DNA from: Holophaga sp.
Lineage (GTDB): Bacteria > Acidobacteriota > Holophagae > Holophagales > Holophagaceae
Assembly: GCA_031292735.1 (NCBI GenBank)
Contig: JARLGP010000280.1
Coordinates: 1-5,302, forward strand
Reading direction: 5' to 3'
Length of the DNA: 5,302 bases
The translations under genes and the position numbers were made by a program. Positions 2,558-5,302 of this stretch are shown in pieces; position 1 is the stretch's first letter, and every line of letters begins with the position of its first letter. The notes beneath the pieces were generated by a model. That model was given only the letters and a program-made list of their open reading frames with translations, was not told the origin of the DNA and did no database searches.

Positions 2558-5302
2558 ATGGAAAACAACACGTTCGGCCAGTCCCGCGAGTTGCAGACGA
2601 TCTTCGAAATCGCGGCGCTGCTGGCCCGGGACGACCTTTCCTTGACCCAGATCCTCCAGGCGGTGGCCGAAGTGCTGCCCAAGGGGTTCAAGTACGAGGA
2701 GGTCTGCCAGGCCCGCATCCACTTCTGGGGCGAGTGCTTCGAGACCAGCGGCTTCGTCCCCAGCACCTGGACCCTGCGGGCGCCCATCCACGTCAAGGGC
2801 GAGAACCTTGGCGAGGTGGAGGTGGTCTACCTGGAGAACCGCTCCTCCCGGGCGCCCAGCAGCCCCTTCCACCTGGACCAGAAGAAGCTGGTGGATCTCA
2901 CCGCCCAGAAGCTGGGCCATCTGGCGGAGGTGCGCATCGCCCAGCGCAGCGGCCAGATGACCCGTCCGGCCCCCGCCCCGGTCCAGGAGCGCAAGCCCGA
3001 GTGGCGGGCCATCCTCGACCTGCTGGGGGAAACCGATCCGCCCATGCACCACCGGCTCATCCGCAGGCTCATGAACCATGCCTCCAAGCTGGGCGTGCCC
3101 GGGGTGCACAAGATGATCGCCCAGTTCGATCCGGCCATCTACGCCCAGGGCGAGGCCTCCTCCCACGGCTCCAACGCGCCCCTGCCCAAGCGCGACCTGG
3201 AGATCCTGCGCAAGACCTTCGCCGAGATCCAGGACGTGGCCTCCATGGTGTTCGAGGACGCGGAGCTCACCACCCTGCTCAAGCAGTGGATGCGCCAGGA
3301 CAAGCTGGGCTACCTGGCCATCGCCACCGAGAAGCGCGACATCCCGCTGGTGGAGATCACCGAGCTGGTGGACCAGTTCTGCCGGGACACGTCGGGGGAT
3401 GAACTGGGCGGCCTGTCCATCCCGGACGACCTCAACGTCCGGGTGGCGTTGATCCGCCGGTTCCTCACGGAGAACCTGAAGTTCATCGGCATCGCCAAGA
3501 ACCATCTCTTCATCACCGATTTCGGCCAGATCCTGTCCCACGTGGCCGGCCCGGCCCAGGGCAACGGCAAGCTGGGCGGCAAGGCCGCCGGGCTGATCCT
3601 GGCCAAGCGGATCCTGCGCCGCAACGGCAAGGGCAACCCACTCATCGAAAGCATCCGCACCCCCAAGACCTGGTACCTCTCCTCCGACGGCATGTGGAAC
3701 TTCCTCCGGCACAACAGCATGGAGGACCTCTGGAGCCTCAAGTTCGCGCCCCTGGAGGAGATCCGCCAGAGCCACCCGTACCTGGAGCAGGTGTTCAAGA
3801 ACTCCTTCTTCTCCCATGAGATGTCCCAGCAGATCCAGTTCGCCATGGACGACCTGGGGGAGGGGCCGCTCATCGTCCGCTCCTCCAGCCTGCTGGAAGA
3901 CAGCGAGGGCATGGCGTTCTCCGGCAAGTACCGCAGCCTGTTCCTGGCCAACAGCGGCAGCCGGGAGGAGCGCCTGGAGGCGCTGATCGACGCGGTGGCC
4001 GAGATCTACGCCTCGGTGTTCGGCCCGGATCCCATGCAGTACCGCGCCGAGCGCGGCCTGCTGGACTTCGTGGAGGAGATGGCGATCATCATCCAGAAGG
4101 TGGTGGGCCGGCGGGTGGGCAAGTACTTCTTCCCGGCCTTCGCCGGGGTGGCCTTCAGCAACAACGAGTTCCGCTGGTCGTCCCGGCTGCAGCGGGAGGA
4201 CGGCATCATCCGCATGGTCACCGGCCTGGGCACCCGGGCGGTGGACCGCATGGGCCGGGACTTCCCCTTCATGCTCAGCCCCGGCCAGCCCAACCTGCGG
4301 GTCAACACCATGCCCGACATGGTGGAGCACTACGCCCAGAGTTCCATGGACGTCATCAACCTGGAGACCGGCCGGTTCGAGTCCCTGCCCGTACGCGACG
4401 TGTTCAAGCAGGCCGGGGACGATTTCCCCATCCTGGAGCAGATCGTGTCCCTGCTGGAAGACGGGTTCCTGAAGAAGCCCATGAAGGGCATGTTCCGGCC
4501 CGGCGACGACGACCTGCTGGTGACCTTCGCCGGCCTGGTGGAGCGCACCGATTTCGTCGCCCAGATGAAGGCGATGCTGGCCATCCTCCAGGAAGCCCTG
4601 GGCACGCCGGTGGACCTGGAGTTCGCCCACGACGGCGAGCGGCTGTACCTGCTCCAGTGCCGGCCCCAGAGCAGCATGGGCCAGGAAGACCAGGTGAGCA
4701 TCCCGAGCAAGGTGCCGTTCGACCACAAGCTGTTCTCGGCGAGCAAGTTCGTCACCAACGGTTCGGTGCAGGGCATCCGCTACATCGTCTACGTGGATCC
4801 GGAAGAGTACCGCAAGATGCCGGATCTGGCCGATCTGCACGGCATCGCCGACGCGGTGAGCCAGCTCAACCAGGTGCTGCCGCGCCGCCAGTTCATCCTC
4901 ATGGGGCCCGGCCGCTGGGGCAGCCGGGGCGACATCACCCTGGGCGTGGGCATCACCTATTCCGGCATCAACAACACCTCGCTGCTGGTGGAGATCGCCC
5001 GCAAGAAGGGCAACTACGTCCCCGACCTGTCGTTCGGCACCCATTTCTTCCAGGACCTGGTGGAGGCGAAGATCCACTACCTGGCCCTGTACCCCGACGA
5101 GGAGGGCAACATCTTCAACGAGGCCTTCTTCCAGGACAGCCCCAGCGTGCTGCTGCAGCTGCTGCCCGAGCACGGCCGGCTGGAGAAGGCGGTGCGGGTG
5201 ATCGACGTGCAGCAGGTGTTCCCCGGGTGCGAGCTGAACGTGGTCATGGACGCGGAAAAGGACCGGGCGCTGGGTTTCCTGCTGGAACATCCGCGCCGCT
5301 AA
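2558..5302 (+). CDS. GAF-like / PEP-synthase-type ATP-grasp domain protein (PEP/pyruvate-binding domain protein)
   Basis: This is a complete 914-residue soluble protein with no signal peptide or membrane segment. Residues about 10-125 look like a GAF-like sensor region: an amphipathic helix, L-x-x-A-x-x-x-L-P-K-G-F, then RAPIHVKGENLGEVEVVYLE. Residues about 145-325 are mostly helical and unrecognised. Residues about 335-705 form the nucleotide-binding domain of the PPDK/PEP synthase family (PPDK_N): K338-L-G-G-K-A-A-G-L, IVRSSSLLEDS (439-449), AFSGKYRSLF (453-462), a V-x-x-M-A-I-I-I-Q-K segment (505-514), FAGVAFS (528-534), GLGTRAV (556-562), and E688 with Q700 in LEFAHDGERLYLLQCRPQ. E688 and Q700 are spaced like the ATP-contacting pair of PPDK. 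True PEP synthases continue with a swivelling phosphohistidine domain and a PEP/pyruvate barrel. Here neither is seen; instead residues about 720-914 hold another module with GPGRWGSRGD (783-792) and FGTHFFQDL (826-834). So it probably binds ATP, but I do not know its substrate, and it should not be named PEP synthase. Such proteins are often annotated as PEP/pyruvate-binding. Confidence 0.85.
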   Translation: MENNTFGQSRELQTIFEIAALLARDDLSLTQILQAVAEVLPKGFKYEEVCQARIHFWGECFETSGFVPSTWTLRAPIHVKGENLGEVEVVYLENRSSRAPSSPFHLDQKKLVDLTAQKLGHLAEVRIAQRSGQMTRPAPAPVQERKPEWRAILDLLGETDPPMHHRLIRRLMNHASKLGVPGVHKMIAQFDPAIYAQGEASSHGSNAPLPKRDLEILRKTFAEIQDVASMVFEDAELTTLLKQWMRQDKLGYLAIATEKRDIPLVEITELVDQFCRDTSGDELGGLSIPDDLNVRVALIRRFLTENLKFIGIAKNHLFITDFGQILSHVAGPAQGNGKLGGKAAGLILAKRILRRNGKGNPLIESIRTPKTWYLSSDGMWNFLRHNSMEDLWSLKFAPLEEIRQSHPYLEQVFKNSFFSHEMSQQIQFAMDDLGEGPLIVRSSSLLEDSEGMAFSGKYRSLFLANSGSREERLEALIDAVAEIYASVFGPDPMQYRAERGLLDFVEEMAIIIQKVVGRRVGKYFFPAFAGVAFSNNEFRWSSRLQREDGIIRMVTGLGTRAVDRMGRDFPFMLSPGQPNLRVNTMPDMVEHYAQSSMDVINLETGRFESLPVRDVFKQAGDDFPILEQIVSLLEDGFLKKPMKGMFRPGDDDLLVTFAGLVERTDFVAQMKAMLAILQEALGTPVDLEFAHDGERLYLLQCRPQSSMGQEDQVSIPSKVPFDHKLFSASKFVTNGSVQGIRYIVYVDPEEYRKMPDLADLHGIADAVSQLNQVLPRRQFILMGPGRWGSRGDITLGVGITYSGINNTSLLVEIARKKGNYVPDLSFGTHFFQDLVEAKIHYLALYPDEEGNIFNEAFFQDSPSVLLQLLPEHGRLEKAVRVIDVQQVFPGCELNVVMDAEKDRALGFLLEHPRR

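Noticed and set aside
2486..5290. A 934-codon open frame on the minus strand opposite the ATP-grasp gene
   Set aside because: It is the mirror of a GC-rich gene with strong third-position bias. Its translation is rich in His, Leu, Val, Gly and Asp without family motifs, while the plus-strand protein shows clear PPDK_N motifs and a good ribosome site.
2558..5302. Phosphoenolpyruvate synthase (ppsA) or pyruvate phosphate dikinase (ppdK)
   Set aside because: Only the ATP-binding domain matches. The phosphohistidine motif and the PEP/pyruvate barrel are not seen, so neither symbol is justified.

Overview
The window looks like chromosomal DNA from a GC-rich, Gram-negative-type bacterium. Codon third positions are strongly G/C, Shine-Dalgarno sites are strong, and a lipoprotein signal is present. 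The style of the proteins (a deltaproteobacterial/Acidobacteriota-type glutamate dehydrogenase and a GAF-like plus PPDK_N-type protein) makes me think of Acidobacteriota of the Holophaga/Geothrix kind. That placement is an impression from recall, not something the sequence proves.

Layout. (1) Bases 1-404, minus strand: the N-terminal part of a lipoprotein with an NrfJ-like, probably OB-fold-type domain and an Ala/Pro-rich tail. It runs off the left edge. (2) Bases 405-730: a divergent intergenic region with small hairpins and an AT-richer stretch that probably carries the promoter of the next gene. (3) Bases 731-2017, plus strand: a complete 428-residue hexameric-type glutamate dehydrogenase (Glu/Leu/Phe/Val family) with all the expected catalytic lysines and the catalytic aspartate. 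A strong intrinsic terminator follows. (4) Bases 2018-2557: a 540-base intergenic region with no credible gene but much structure: the terminator, a C9 run, a long hairpin element with perfect 30-base arms, and a second element made of two inverted copies of a small GTCTCCGC palindrome, which resembles a REPIN. (5) Bases 2558-5302, plus strand: a complete 914-residue protein with an N-terminal GAF-like region, a helical middle, a PEP-synthase/PPDK-type ATP-grasp domain, and a C-terminal module that replaces the phosphohistidine and PEP-binding domains of true PEP synthases. Its stop codon is the last three bases of the window.

The genes look like separate transcription units. The lipoprotein diverges from gdhA, and gdhA is cut off from the ATP-grasp gene by its terminator and the repeat-filled spacer. 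Glutamate dehydrogenase links amino-acid nitrogen to 2-oxoglutarate. The ATP-grasp protein is related to enzymes of the PEP/pyruvate node but lacks the parts needed for that reaction, so a direct metabolic link between the two is only a guess. The most interesting items are the two intergenic repeat elements and the architecture of the 914-residue protein. I saw no CRISPR array, tRNA, rRNA, transposase or integrase.
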